Made by a program: the position numbers and the translations under genes. Source: Devosia riboflavina (GTDB lineage: Bacteria > Pseudomonadota > Alphaproteobacteria > Rhizobiales > Devosiaceae). From it: 64,000 bases of DNA. The notes below the pieces were generated by a model that made no database searches, was not told the origin of the DNA, and saw only the letters and a list, made by a program, of their open reading frames with translations. Each line of letters begins with the position of its first letter. Position 1 is the first letter of the stretch. The stretch spans positions 372,001 to 436,000 of the forward strand of contig NZ_JQGC01000003.1 in assembly GCF_000743575.1 (NCBI RefSeq), in the 5' to 3' direction. This document shows positions 43,494-51,992 of the stretch, piece after piece.

Positions 43494-45029
43494 TCAGCTC
43501 GGCGGAAAGGCGATCTCGAACACGGCGCCTCCTTGACCCCGTAAGGGCATTAGCCTCGCGCCATAAAGATCGAGCACGGCCATAACGATGGCCAGCCCCA
43601 GCCCCGTGCCGCCCATGTCGCGGCGCGTGGTGAAAAAGGGTTCACCCAGACGCGCGAGATCGACTTCGGCAAAGCCCACGCCATTGTCGGCGACGCGCAG
43701 CACCGTGCCGTTCCAATCGAGCGTCATCCGGTCCGCGCCGTGATGGCGGGCATTCTGCGCCAGATGCGCCAGAATGGTCTGGCCATGGGTCACCGAGAGC
43801 GGCAGCACCGCCTCCCCCTCGCTCAGCACAATCTCCAGTCCCGGAATTTCCGGGAGCATATCCCGCAACAGGCCGGGTTTGCCGGGCAGGTACTGACGCG
43901 AGCGGGTGATTTCCCGCAACTGGTCGAGCAGCTTGCCCATCCGCTCGCCCTGGCCCTTGATGGTGGCGATCAGCTTTTGCCGCACGTCCTCGGCCAGGCC
44001 GCCCTCTTCGAGCAGTTCCGCCGCCCCGACGATGGTTGTCACCGGCGACTTCAATTCATGCGTCACATGATTGGTATAGATGCCGATTTCCTTGCCGCGT
44101 TGCGACAAGCTGGCGGCCATGGTCATCACCGCCTCGCCCAGTTCGGCGATTTCCCGCATGCCATAGTGGTCGAGCGGGGCAAGATCGTCATGCGCACCTT
44201 TGGCAACCAGACGCGACTGATCGCGCAGGGCCTGCAGGGGGCGCAGCAAAACCCGCACCAGAAACGTGCCCATCACCAGCGCCCCCAGCAGCGTCACCCC
44301 GACCAGCGCCAGAAAGGCCAGGCCCTCTTCCGAAAAATAGCTTTCGAGCTGCGGCGGCGTACGCGAGATATAGATGGCGCCGATCACCCGGTTGGCGCTG
44401 ATGACGGGATAGGCCACGAGAACCCGAAATCCAGCGCCACGGCTCAAGGACAGGAAAGACCAGCGCGCATCGGCATCGCTGCGCCAGCGCAGGGCCGCCC
44501 CCACCTCACCGCGCAAAGCCTTTTCGACCTCGGGCACGCCGGCAAAGCTCGTGGGCGTAGAGGCCAGAAGGTCCAGCCCCTGGAAATCGAGAAAGACCAC
44601 GCTCGATAGGGTCGTTCGTCCCGCCCGCTCTTCAAGCGCGCCCAATGCCCCGGCAATCGCCTCATGGCGCGGACCCAGCCGCGCCTCGCTCGCCACGCCA
44701 TCGGGGCGGACCGGCTCGATCTCATTGCTGCGCAGGTTGAGGAATGACTGGAATGTCCGCGTCCTGGCGCTCCAGAACACGCGCTTGTCGGGCGGCAGAT
44801 AGTATCCCGGAATGGGATAATCGCCGCCCTCCGCCTCAAAAGCCCCGGCATAGGCCGCGGCATAAATAGCGGCCTGCTTGAGCAGCGAGGATTCGGTTTC
44901 ACGAACGAACCAATTGGTGCCGATCTGCAGTGCCAGCATGGCCAGAACCGGCACGGCGAGGAGGCTCGCGCAGAGCACCAGCACGACCAGCGCCATAGAT
45001 GGGCGCCATTTTAGCGTGACCGGGCTCAC
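43494..45029 (-). CDS. Sensor histidine kinase
   Basis: 511 residues. Two membrane helices (about 12-36 and 240-265) frame a periplasmic sensor region. Then come a HAMP linker, the phospho-acceptor segment NHVTHELKSPVTTIVGAAELL, and an ATPase domain with HHGADRMTLD, VADNGVGF and GGTGLGLAIV. It autophosphorylates on His and passes phosphate to the response regulator encoded just upstream; the genes overlap by 4 bp. Signal unknown; the layout with a long periplasmic sensor resembles CreC. Confidence 0.92.
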   Translation of the reverse strand: MSPVTLKWRPSMALVVLVLCASLLAVPVLAMLALQIGTNWFVRETESSLLKQAAIYAAAYAGAFEAEGGDYPIPGYYLPPDKRVFWSARTRTFQSFLNLRSNEIEPVRPDGVASEARLGPRHEAIAGALGALEERAGRTTLSSVVFLDFQGLDLLASTPTSFAGVPEVEKALRGEVGAALRWRSDADARWSFLSLSRGAGFRVLVAYPVISANRVIGAIYISRTPPQLESYFSEEGLAFLALVGVTLLGALVMGTFLVRVLLRPLQALRDQSRLVAKGAHDDLAPLDHYGMREIAELGEAVMTMAASLSQRGKEIGIYTNHVTHELKSPVTTIVGAAELLEEGGLAEDVRQKLIATIKGQGERMGKLLDQLREITRSRQYLPGKPGLLRDMLPEIPGLEIVLSEGEAVLPLSVTHGQTILAHLAQNARHHGADRMTLDWNGTVLRVADNGVGFAEVDLARLGEPFFTTRRDMGGTGLGLAIVMAVLDLYGARLMPLRGQGGAVFEIAFPPS

Positions 45030-45721
45030 GCCGGGCCCGGCCCGCTTATGCAGGAGCCCAGCCGCAGTCCCACGCCGCGCACAGTCTGCACCACATCGGC
45101 ATAGCCAAGCGCCGCCGCCTTGGCCCGGATGTTGCGGACATGGCTATCCACCGTTCGCCCCGAGAGGTTGGCATTGCCGCCAAAAACCGCGTCGATCAAC
45201 CTGTTGCGATCGACCATCCGATCCTTCTGGTCGAGCAGCATTTTCAGTATGGCAAATTCCGTTGCCGTCAGATCAAGCACACGACCGCCCAGGGTGCAGA
45301 CATGCCGGCCGGCATCGACGCGTAGATCACCATGGCCCTGCACGGGGTTTTCGTCCAACCGGCCGCGCGCCAGGATAGCCTTGATGCGCAAGACCAGCTC
45401 CCGCGGCGAAAAGGGTTTCGTGACATAGTCGTCGGCGCCCAGTTCAAAGCCCAGCACGCGGTCGATTTCATCGTCCTGCGCGGTCAGGAACAGCACGGGC
45501 AGGCGCGATATCTCGCGAATGGAACGGCAACAGGCAAAGCCGTCCATATCCGGCATGCCCACATCGAGCACGACGAGATCCACATTGCCCTGGCGCACCG
45601 CGTCGAGAGCAGGCAGCCCGCCGGCCGCTTCCCGGACCTGCATGCCGGCCTTTTCCAGCGCGACCCGGACCACCATGCGAATATCGGGATCATCATCGAC
45701 GACCAGAATGCTGGCCTGCAT
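45026..45721 (-). CDS. OmpR-family response regulator
   Basis: 231 residues from MQASILVVDDDPDIR. The receiver domain has acidic DDD, phospho-acceptor Asp in LVVLDVGMPDMDG and Lys in YVTKPFSPRE. The C-terminal winged helix (LTATEFAILKMLLDQKDRMV, RTVDSHVRNIRAKAA, TVRGVGLRL) is of the OmpR/PhoB type. It pairs with the sensor kinase whose ATG overlaps its stop. The long upstream extension of the frame is not used. Confidence 0.94.
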   Translation of the reverse strand: MQASILVVDDDPDIRMVVRVALEKAGMQVREAAGGLPALDAVRQGNVDLVVLDVGMPDMDGFACCRSIREISRLPVLFLTAQDDEIDRVLGFELGADDYVTKPFSPRELVLRIKAILARGRLDENPVQGHGDLRVDAGRHVCTLGGRVLDLTATEFAILKMLLDQKDRMVDRNRLIDAVFGGNANLSGRTVDSHVRNIRAKAAALGYADVVQTVRGVGLRLGSCISGPGPA

Positions 45722-45839
45722 CGCTTCCCCTGGGGCTACCGATTTCCATGGTAGCGGCATAGGCGGGCGACGATGGGGTTGGCAAGATGGAGAGGGCCGG
45801 AGAAGGGTGTTGGCACCCTCCTCCGGTTCGATAGCGTGA

Positions 45840-47153
45840 TTACTCGGCCTTGAGGAAGTCGGCGACGTCGAGGAGAATATATTCGTTGTCGTCGGCGCGG
45901 CCGGCTTCGCGTCCGGTCGAGCCCGGATAGTTGTTGTCATTGGCAACAACGATGGTGGTTGCGTCGACAAGATCGACGTCTTCGATGGTCACGAAGGGGA
46001 AGGTGAAAACCCCATCCTTGCTGCCGCGCGGCGCCAGCGCCTCGGGGTCCTGAATGTCAATCAGGTCGATATAGGCGATCTTTTCGAGCACACCGTTTTC
46101 GTCGGTCCGGGCGAGATCGACGAGATAGATGCGCTTGAACGCGGCGGCCTTTTCGCGGCCATCGTCGCCTTCATTATTGTCGCGCTCGATGATGAGGCCA
46201 CGGGTGCCCTCAAAGATATTGAAGTCGCCAATGGCATTGCCGGCGTCTTCGAGCGGATAGTAGCGAACCGTATCGCTCCAGGCGGCGTCGGCCACGTTGA
46301 ATTCGAGAACGCGCAGCACGGTCTTGTCGCCGATGGTTTCGAGCGTGCCCGAAGCTTCGTCGAAGAAGGGCTTTTCGAGCAGCGGATAGAGCGTCGTGCC
46401 GTCGATCGACTGCGCCATGCCTTCATAGCCGCCGGAACGGCCGGTATTGATGCCGGCCACCACAGCGCCGGCAGCCGGCTGCGAGGTGAACTGGTTGTCG
46501 GGCGACTTGTAGTCGACGCCGGCCGGATTGGTCTTGATGACCTGCAGCACGACGCCCTCGGCATCGACTTCGATCAGCCAGGGGCCGAATTCGTCGCCGA
46601 TCCAGTAATTTTCGCCAACCGGCTGGATGGATTCAGGGTCGAAATCGGCGCCGGTGAGATAGCGGCTCTCGCTGTGCTCGGTGACGATCGGGAAGGGAAC
46701 GACGCGGTTCAGGTCCTTGAGGAAAATGGTCTTTTCGATACCGACCTTGCCCGCGTCCCAATCCATTTTCAGGATGTTGAACATCAGCATGGCGTCGGAC
46801 GAATTGGCCTTGTTGCCAAAACCATTGTCGGTGAGGAACAGGAAGCGGTCTTCGCCGAGCGAACGCACGCCGCTCATGCCCTGGAGCGGCTGGCCGGGGA
46901 ACGGCATGGCAATGCCGGAAGCCGGATTGGCCCAGCCATAGGGCGTCTCGACGCGGGTGCCCGAGGTGAAGCGGCCGGACATCTGGAGGCCAGCCGGTGC
47001 ATCGACCGGAGCGGGCAGGAAAGTCTGGGCCGGCAGTTGGGCATGGGCCTTGAGCACGGCTTCAAACTTGGCCGGGCCTTCGGCGCTATCCTGCGCCATA
47101 GCAAGGGATGCGAGGAGGCTGAGGCTGACGCCAAGGGCGAGCGCTTTGAGCAT
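45840..47153 (-). CDS. Esterase-like/phytase-like periplasmic protein
   Basis: 437 residues. A signal peptide (LALGVSLSLLASLAMAQ) precedes a beta-propeller-like domain of the 'esterase-like activity of phytase' family. Blocks include QGMSGVRSLGEDRFLFLTDNGFGNKAN, DFDPESIQPVGENYWIGDEFGPWLIEVD and a late TIVVANDNNYPGS. It probably hydrolyses organic phosphoesters in the periplasm, although the family's activity is poorly tested. It is divergent from an alkaline phosphatase gene; the shared 260-bp region has a possible Pho box. Confidence 0.85.
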   Translation of the reverse strand: MLKALALGVSLSLLASLAMAQDSAEGPAKFEAVLKAHAQLPAQTFLPAPVDAPAGLQMSGRFTSGTRVETPYGWANPASGIAMPFPGQPLQGMSGVRSLGEDRFLFLTDNGFGNKANSSDAMLMFNILKMDWDAGKVGIEKTIFLKDLNRVVPFPIVTEHSESRYLTGADFDPESIQPVGENYWIGDEFGPWLIEVDAEGVVLQVIKTNPAGVDYKSPDNQFTSQPAAGAVVAGINTGRSGGYEGMAQSIDGTTLYPLLEKPFFDEASGTLETIGDKTVLRVLEFNVADAAWSDTVRYYPLEDAGNAIGDFNIFEGTRGLIIERDNNEGDDGREKAAAFKRIYLVDLARTDENGVLEKIAYIDLIDIQDPEALAPRGSKDGVFTFPFVTIEDVDLVDATTIVVANDNNYPGSTGREAGRADDNEYILLDVADFLKAE

Positions 47154-47210
47154 GGTTCTCTCCGGAAGAAAAATGGATGCCCTGCCCTAGCCAACAGGCA
47201 TGTCGCCGTG

Positions 47211-47239
47211 ATCACAGCGGCGTGAAGGCGCTGTGACAG
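47211..47239 (-). promoter_or_regulatory. Candidate Pho box
   Basis: On the minus strand the heptamers CTGTCAC, CCTTCAC and CTGTGAT recur with 4-bp spacers (11-bp period). The consensus unit is CTGTCAT; the outer two match at six of seven positions, the middle one at four. It lies about 60 bp upstream of the phytase-like ATG and in the region shared with the alkaline phosphatase gene. Confidence 0.4.
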
Positions 47240-47412
47240 CGCCGCGTGCCGCCAATGGGATGGCGCATCGAGGAGGCTACAAAACGACATCACCAGTCCG
47301 CCGTAACGTTATGACGTAACTACATTTCCGTGTCACATGGCCGGTCTAATGGGGTTGATGAACCGGCCAGTTTTCTCCTGTCCGGCCGCTCCAACCCAAG
47401 AAGGTGAACATC

Positions 47413-48939
47413 ATGGTAAAGCTCTCCCGGGCTCTCTTCGCTGGCGTTTCCACGCTCGCCCTGACCCTGCCGGTTCTGGCCCAGACTGCCCTGCCGCAGG
47501 CCGATGACAGCTACTTCCTGGCCGCCCAGGAACAGCTCGCCGCCAAGGAAGCGGTCCAGCCGAACACCGGCAAGGCCAAGAACGTCATCATGTTCATCGT
47601 TGACGGTCTCTCCATCCCGACCATCACCGCTGCCCGTATCCACGAAGGCCAGTTGGCCGGCGTCGATGGCGAAAGCCACTCGCTCGCCTTCGAAACCCTC
47701 CTGCCGCACACGGCCCTGGTAAAGACCTATACGCACGACAGCCAGGTCGCCGACTCCGCCCCGACCGCCACCGCCATCACCTCGGGCATCAAGTCGCTCA
47801 ACGGCACCATCGGCGTCGACCAAACCGCCGTGCTCGAAGACTGCTCGACCCAGGCCGGCTCGACCACGATGTCGATCTTCGAACAGGCCGAAGAAGCCGG
47901 TCTTGCCACAGGCATCATCTCGACCGCCCGCATCACCCACGCCACCCCGGCTGCTGCCTATGCGCACACCGTCGGTCGCGACTGGGAAGCCGATACCAAC
48001 CTGCCCGAAGACGCCGTCGGCAAGTGCGCCGATATCGCCGCGCAGCTCGTCGACTGGTCGTTCGGCGACGGTTTTGAAGTCGTGTTCGGCGGTGGCCGCG
48101 CCAACTTCATGCTCGACAGCCAGAAGGATCCGGAAGACGAGACCCGTACCGGCGCCCGCAAAGAACGCGACCTGATCGCCGACTGGCAGGCCAAGTACAA
48201 TGACGGCCAGTATATCTGGAACAAGGAAGGCTTTGACGCCCTCACCGCCGAAACCAGCCATGTCCTGGGCCTCTTCAACGGCTCGCACATGCAGTACGAA
48301 GCCGACCGTGAATCGGATGCCGGTGGCGAACCCTCGATCGCCGAGATGACCACCAAGGCCATCGAAATCCTCGAAAAGAACGAAGACGGCTTCGTGCTGA
48401 TGGTTGAAGGCGGTCGCGTCGACCACGCGCACCACGCCGGCAACGCTGCCCGCGCCCTCACCGACGCCATCGCCGTTTCGGAAGCCATGAAGGCCGCCTA
48501 TGACGCCGTGAACCCGGAAGAGACGCTCATCCTCCTCACCGCCGATCACAGCCACGTCTTCTCGATCGCCGGCTACCCGACCCGCAACAACCCGATCCTC
48601 GGCATTGCCGGCACGGGTGACGATGGCCTCCCCTACACCACTCTCGGCTACATGAACGGCCCGGGCGCGAAGACCCTCGAAGAAGGTGCCGATGTCACCG
48701 CCATGTCGGGCGAGGAAGTCCGCGCTGCCCTGCAGCGCGCCGACCTCACCGAAGTCGACACCACCGACATCGACTTCCTGCAGCAGGCCCTGATCCCGAT
48801 GGGTTCGGAAAGCCATGCCGGCGACGACGTTGCCGTCTTCGCCCAGGGTCCGCAGGCCTATCTCTTCGACGGCGTTATCGAACAGAACCTGATCTACCAC
48901 GTCATGGCCAAGGCCATCGGCCTCAACGCCGCCAAGTAA
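47413..48939 (+). CDS. Alkaline phosphatase
   Basis: 508 residues from MVKLSRALF, preceded by AAGGTG. A signal peptide ends at LAQTA. Metal ligands and nucleophile are visible: Asp64 in FIVDGLS, Ser115 in QVADSAPTATA, and later VEGGRVDHAHHAGN and LTADHSHVF. It releases phosphate from monoesters in the periplasm. It is similar in layout to the PhoA/PhoK-type enzymes of alphaproteobacteria and diverges from the phytase-like gene. Confidence 0.94.
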   Translation: MVKLSRALFAGVSTLALTLPVLAQTALPQADDSYFLAAQEQLAAKEAVQPNTGKAKNVIMFIVDGLSIPTITAARIHEGQLAGVDGESHSLAFETLLPHTALVKTYTHDSQVADSAPTATAITSGIKSLNGTIGVDQTAVLEDCSTQAGSTTMSIFEQAEEAGLATGIISTARITHATPAAAYAHTVGRDWEADTNLPEDAVGKCADIAAQLVDWSFGDGFEVVFGGGRANFMLDSQKDPEDETRTGARKERDLIADWQAKYNDGQYIWNKEGFDALTAETSHVLGLFNGSHMQYEADRESDAGGEPSIAEMTTKAIEILEKNEDGFVLMVEGGRVDHAHHAGNAARALTDAIAVSEAMKAAYDAVNPEETLILLTADHSHVFSIAGYPTRNNPILGIAGTGDDGLPYTTLGYMNGPGAKTLEEGADVTAMSGEEVRAALQRADLTEVDTTDIDFLQQALIPMGSESHAGDDVAVFAQGPQAYLFDGVIEQNLIYHVMAKAIGLNAAK

Positions 48940-49074
48940 TTATTGACCCCGCAGGTGGCCGCCGGTTCTCCGGTGGCCATTTGCTTTTCACGAGGCCGTG
49001 AGTGTCACACGCTGGGGGATGCGGTTCTCATAGACTGTGCCCGGATGCCGAGCCACCACCGAAAGGACGCCACC

Positions 49075-49515
49075 ATGGATAGACGCAATTTTCTGGGCCT
49101 TGCCGCCTCGGGAACACTGCTGGGTGCGTTCGGACTTTCAACGCCCGCCTTTGCCGACCTCCCGTCCCTGCGCTTCCGCGACATGTATTCGCGCGGAAAA
49201 GACCTTTCGGACGAGGCTATCGCGCTCGAAGGCCAGCGCATCGTCATGACCGGCTATATGGCGCCGCCGCTCAAACCCGAGATCAATTTCTTCGTCCTCA
49301 CCAAGACGCCCATGGCCACCTGTCCGTTCTGCGACGACGCGACCGACTGGCCGAACGATATCGTCCTCTCCTATTTCGAGGGCGACATGAAATTCACCCG
49401 CTTCTCCAATCTCATCCGCGTCGAAGGCACGTTCGACACGGGCATCGAGACCGATGGGCCGACCGGCTTCGTGAGCAAGGTGCGCCTGCTCGACACCAGC
49501 TACACCATTCTCTGA
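49075..49515 (+). CDS. Tat-type secreted protein with CPFC motif, metal-system associated
   Basis: 146 residues. The leader MDRRNFLGLAASGTLLGAFGLST has a twin-arginine-like start. In the mature part MATCPFCDDATDWPNDIVL holds a Cys-x-x-Cys pair, which with FEGQRIVMTGYMAPP-like text (here LEGQRIVMTGYMAPP) resembles DUF3299-like proteins found beside metal ABC transporters. It may bind a metal ion in the periplasm. It is followed within 8 bp by the ATPase gene of the transporter, so it belongs to that operon. Confidence 0.72.
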   Translation: MDRRNFLGLAASGTLLGAFGLSTPAFADLPSLRFRDMYSRGKDLSDEAIALEGQRIVMTGYMAPPLKPEINFFVLTKTPMATCPFCDDATDWPNDIVLSYFEGDMKFTRFSNLIRVEGTFDTGIETDGPTGFVSKVRLLDTSYTIL

Positions 49516-49522
49516 GTTTTCC

Positions 49523-50191
49523 ATGCCGGGACTGCCTCTGGCCGTTTCCGGCCTGCGCCTCGCCTTTGCCGGCGCCGATGTCATCGACCTGCCCAGCCTC
49601 GCCATAGCGCCGGGCACCATGACCGTGCTCTCGGGCGCCTCGGGCTCGGGCAAATCCACCCTGCTCTACCTGCTCTCCGGGCTCCTCCGTCCCGATGCCG
49701 GCTCCATTGCCTGGGCCGGGACCGATATTGCACTTCTGGGCGAAAGCCGGCGCGACCGCTGGCGTCGCAAAGAGGCTGGCTTCATCTTCCAGAATTTTCA
49801 TCTGATCGAAGAAATGAGCCCGCTCGACAATGTGCTGGTGCCCATCTGGCTCGACAGCTTCTCGGCCAATGCAAAAAGACGACGCGCGCTCGACCTGCTG
49901 CGCCAGCTCGATGTGCCGGCCGAGCGCGACAGTGTCGCCAAACTCTCGCGCGGCCAGCAGCAGCGCGTCGCCATCGCCCGGGCCCTGAGCGGCAATCCCA
50001 GCATCATCTTTGCCGATGAGCCCACGGCCAGCCTCGATGCAGCCGCGGGCGAAACCGTTGCCGCCATATTGCAGCGCCTCGCCCGCGAAGACGGGCGCAC
50101 CGTTGTCGTCGCGACCCACGATCCCGCGCTCAAGGTGCTGGCCGACCAATCCTTGCTGCTCGATCACGGCAAAAGGGAACCGGCGCCATGA
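49523..50191 (+). CDS. ABC transporter ATP-binding protein (MacB/LolD type)
   Basis: 222 residues. Walker A GASGSGKST, signature LSRGQQQRVAIARAL and Walker B IIFADEPTASLD are intact. It belongs to the LolD/MacB branch that works with FtsX-like permeases without a transport path through the membrane. Its stop overlaps the permease ATG by 4 bp. Context with His-rich and Cys-x-x-Cys proteins suggests metal handling. Confidence 0.93.
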   Translation: MPGLPLAVSGLRLAFAGADVIDLPSLAIAPGTMTVLSGASGSGKSTLLYLLSGLLRPDAGSIAWAGTDIALLGESRRDRWRRKEAGFIFQNFHLIEEMSPLDNVLVPIWLDSFSANAKRRRALDLLRQLDVPAERDSVAKLSRGQQQRVAIARALSGNPSIIFADEPTASLDAAAGETVAAILQRLAREDGRTVVVATHDPALKVLADQSLLLDHGKREPAP

Positions 50192-51438
50192 ACCCCTTTC
50201 CCATCGCCTGGGCCTCGCTGCGCCGCAACAGTTTTACCGGTGTTTTGTTCCTGTTGATCGTGGCCCTCGCCGTGGCGCTTGGCATCGCCATTTCGGCCCA
50301 GGAACGCGCCCTCCGCATCGGCAGCGCCCGCGCCGCCGACAAGTTCGACCTTATCGTCGCCGCCCCCGGCAGCCACAATGACGTGCTGTTCTCGACCGTC
50401 TATCTCGATCCCACGGCCGTCGAACTGCTCGACCCAGCCATCACCCGCCTGCTGTTCGAGGAAGCCGAGGCCGATTTCGTCGCCCCGATCGGCTTTGGCG
50501 ATGCCATCGGCAGTGATCCCGTCGTCGGCACCGTGGCCCCCTTCGTCGATCATCTCTCTGGCGGCCTTGCCGAAGGCCGGCTCTTCGAAGACATCAATGA
50601 AGCGGTTGTCGGTGCGCTCTCGCCCCATGCCGTCGGCAACGAGCTCGAAGTGTCGCACGGCCATGGCGGCGCCACCGGCACCGATGCGGATGCCGCCGCC
50701 GATGCCATCGAGGCCGGCGAAGCCGTGCCCGGCGGCGATGGCGATCATCCGCACATCACCATTGTCGGCCGTATGCAGCCCACCGGCACGCCCTGGGACC
50801 GTGCCATTGTCGTGCCCATCGAATATAATTGGGCCGCGCATGGCCTCGGCACCGGCCACTTGCCCCAAGACACCCATATCGGCGCGCCCTTCGATCCCGA
50901 TGCCCTGCCCGGCCTGCCGGCCGTGGTGGTCAAACCGAAGGACGTGGCCGCCGCCTATGGGCTCCGCGCCGCCTATCGCACGCCGCAATCGACCGCCTTC
51001 TTTCCCGCCGAAGTGCTGGTGGAGCTCTATGCTCTACTCGGTGACGCGACAGCCATCATGAGCGGCCTGACCCTCGCCGCGCAGGCGCTGGTGGTCGCGG
51101 CGATCCTCGCGGGCATCGTCGCCATTCTCGACCTGCAGCGCCAGCGCTTTGCCGTGCTGCGCGCCCTCGGTGCCTCGCCGCTTTTCATCTTCACCACGGT
51201 CTGGATCTATGTCGCCGCCATCGTGGTCACCGGGGCGCTGGCCGGGCTCGTGCTCGGTTGGGGCGCGGCGTGGGTCGTCTCCGACCTTCTGGCGCAATCG
51301 ACCGGCGTCGCCATGCGCGCCGAAATCGGCGCGCGGGAACTATCGCTGGTCAGCACGCTGGTCGGGCTCGGCCTCCTCCTCGCGGTGGTGCCGGCGCTGA
51401 TCATCTACCGCCGGCCCGTGGTGGACGCCCTGCGCTGA
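50188..51438 (+). CDS. FtsX/MacB-like ABC permease with His-rich loop
   Basis: 416 residues. One N-terminal helix (TGVLFLLIVALAVALGIAIS), a large periplasmic domain and three C-terminal helices form the usual MacB-type layout. The periplasmic domain contains an unusual His/Asp segment, EVSHGHGGATGTDAD and GGDGDHPH, that could bind a divalent metal. It works with the ATPase encoded directly upstream, probably powering movement or loading of a periplasmic substrate. Confidence 0.85.
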   Translation: MNPFPIAWASLRRNSFTGVLFLLIVALAVALGIAISAQERALRIGSARAADKFDLIVAAPGSHNDVLFSTVYLDPTAVELLDPAITRLLFEEAEADFVAPIGFGDAIGSDPVVGTVAPFVDHLSGGLAEGRLFEDINEAVVGALSPHAVGNELEVSHGHGGATGTDADAAADAIEAGEAVPGGDGDHPHITIVGRMQPTGTPWDRAIVVPIEYNWAAHGLGTGHLPQDTHIGAPFDPDALPGLPAVVVKPKDVAAAYGLRAAYRTPQSTAFFPAEVLVELYALLGDATAIMSGLTLAAQALVVAAILAGIVAILDLQRQRFAVLRALGASPLFIFTTVWIYVAAIVVTGALAGLVLGWGAAWVVSDLLAQSTGVAMRAEIGARELSLVSTLVGLGLLLAVVPALIIYRRPVVDALR

Positions 51439-51930
51439 TCAGTGGCTGTGCCCGGCATGGCTATGCGCCATGGCGTCTGATGCTTCCACCTCGACGCTGA
51501 TCTCCAGCTCACCATCGCCGAGGAGCAGGTGTAGCGGAAAGTGATCGCCCTCTTTGAGTTCAACCGTCAGGTCATTGAGCCGCAGGCCCAGGCCATTGGG
51601 GTCGAAATCGACCCCCCCGCCCGGAAGCTGGAATTCGCCGACCGGCTGATAGGCCATGGCGCCATCCGCTCCCATCGTGGCCCCCACGACTTCGACACTC
51701 CCAGCAATTTCCGCCTCGGCCCCGTTCAGCACCACGGGATCGCCCGCATTCTCGATTTCGAAGAAAACCACGGCATCGCCGCCCTCTGCCGTGGCGCGCG
51801 TCCAGGCATGGATGACGGTGATGGCGCCAAGGCTCGCCTCATGGTCATCATGCGCGTGGTCCTGCGCCAATGCGGGCGCCGAGGTCAGCAGTAGCAGCGG
51901 CAAGACGAAGGGGCGCAGAGAGCTGGTCAT
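51439..51930 (-). CDS. PCuAC-like periplasmic protein with His-rich ends
   Basis: 163 residues. After the signal peptide (LPLLLLTSAPALAQ) come DHAHDDHEA and at the end HSHAGHSH. The middle looks like a PCu(A)C fold (ITVIHAWTRATAEGGDAVVFFEIEN; VEVVGATMGADGAMAYQPV; LPGGGVDFDPNGLGLRL). The usual copper motif with His-x-x-x-Met and later His-x-Met is incomplete: His is replaced at both places. Metal binding may therefore rest on the His-rich ends. Convergent with the permease gene. Confidence 0.75.
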   Translation of the reverse strand: MTSSLRPFVLPLLLLTSAPALAQDHAHDDHEASLGAITVIHAWTRATAEGGDAVVFFEIENAGDPVVLNGAEAEIAGSVEVVGATMGADGAMAYQPVGEFQLPGGGVDFDPNGLGLRLNDLTVELKEGDHFPLHLLLGDGELEISVEVEASDAMAHSHAGHSH

Positions 51931-51992
51931 AAGAGGCTCCGGTCATGGTGCAATGATCGGCCTAAAGCCTCCAAACGACAGGCTGGTGACGC

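Noticed and set aside
49138..50167. Long minus-strand frames under the metal ABC operon
   Set aside because: They mirror the ATPase and the Tat-type gene, which have clear motifs and tight operon spacing on the plus strand.
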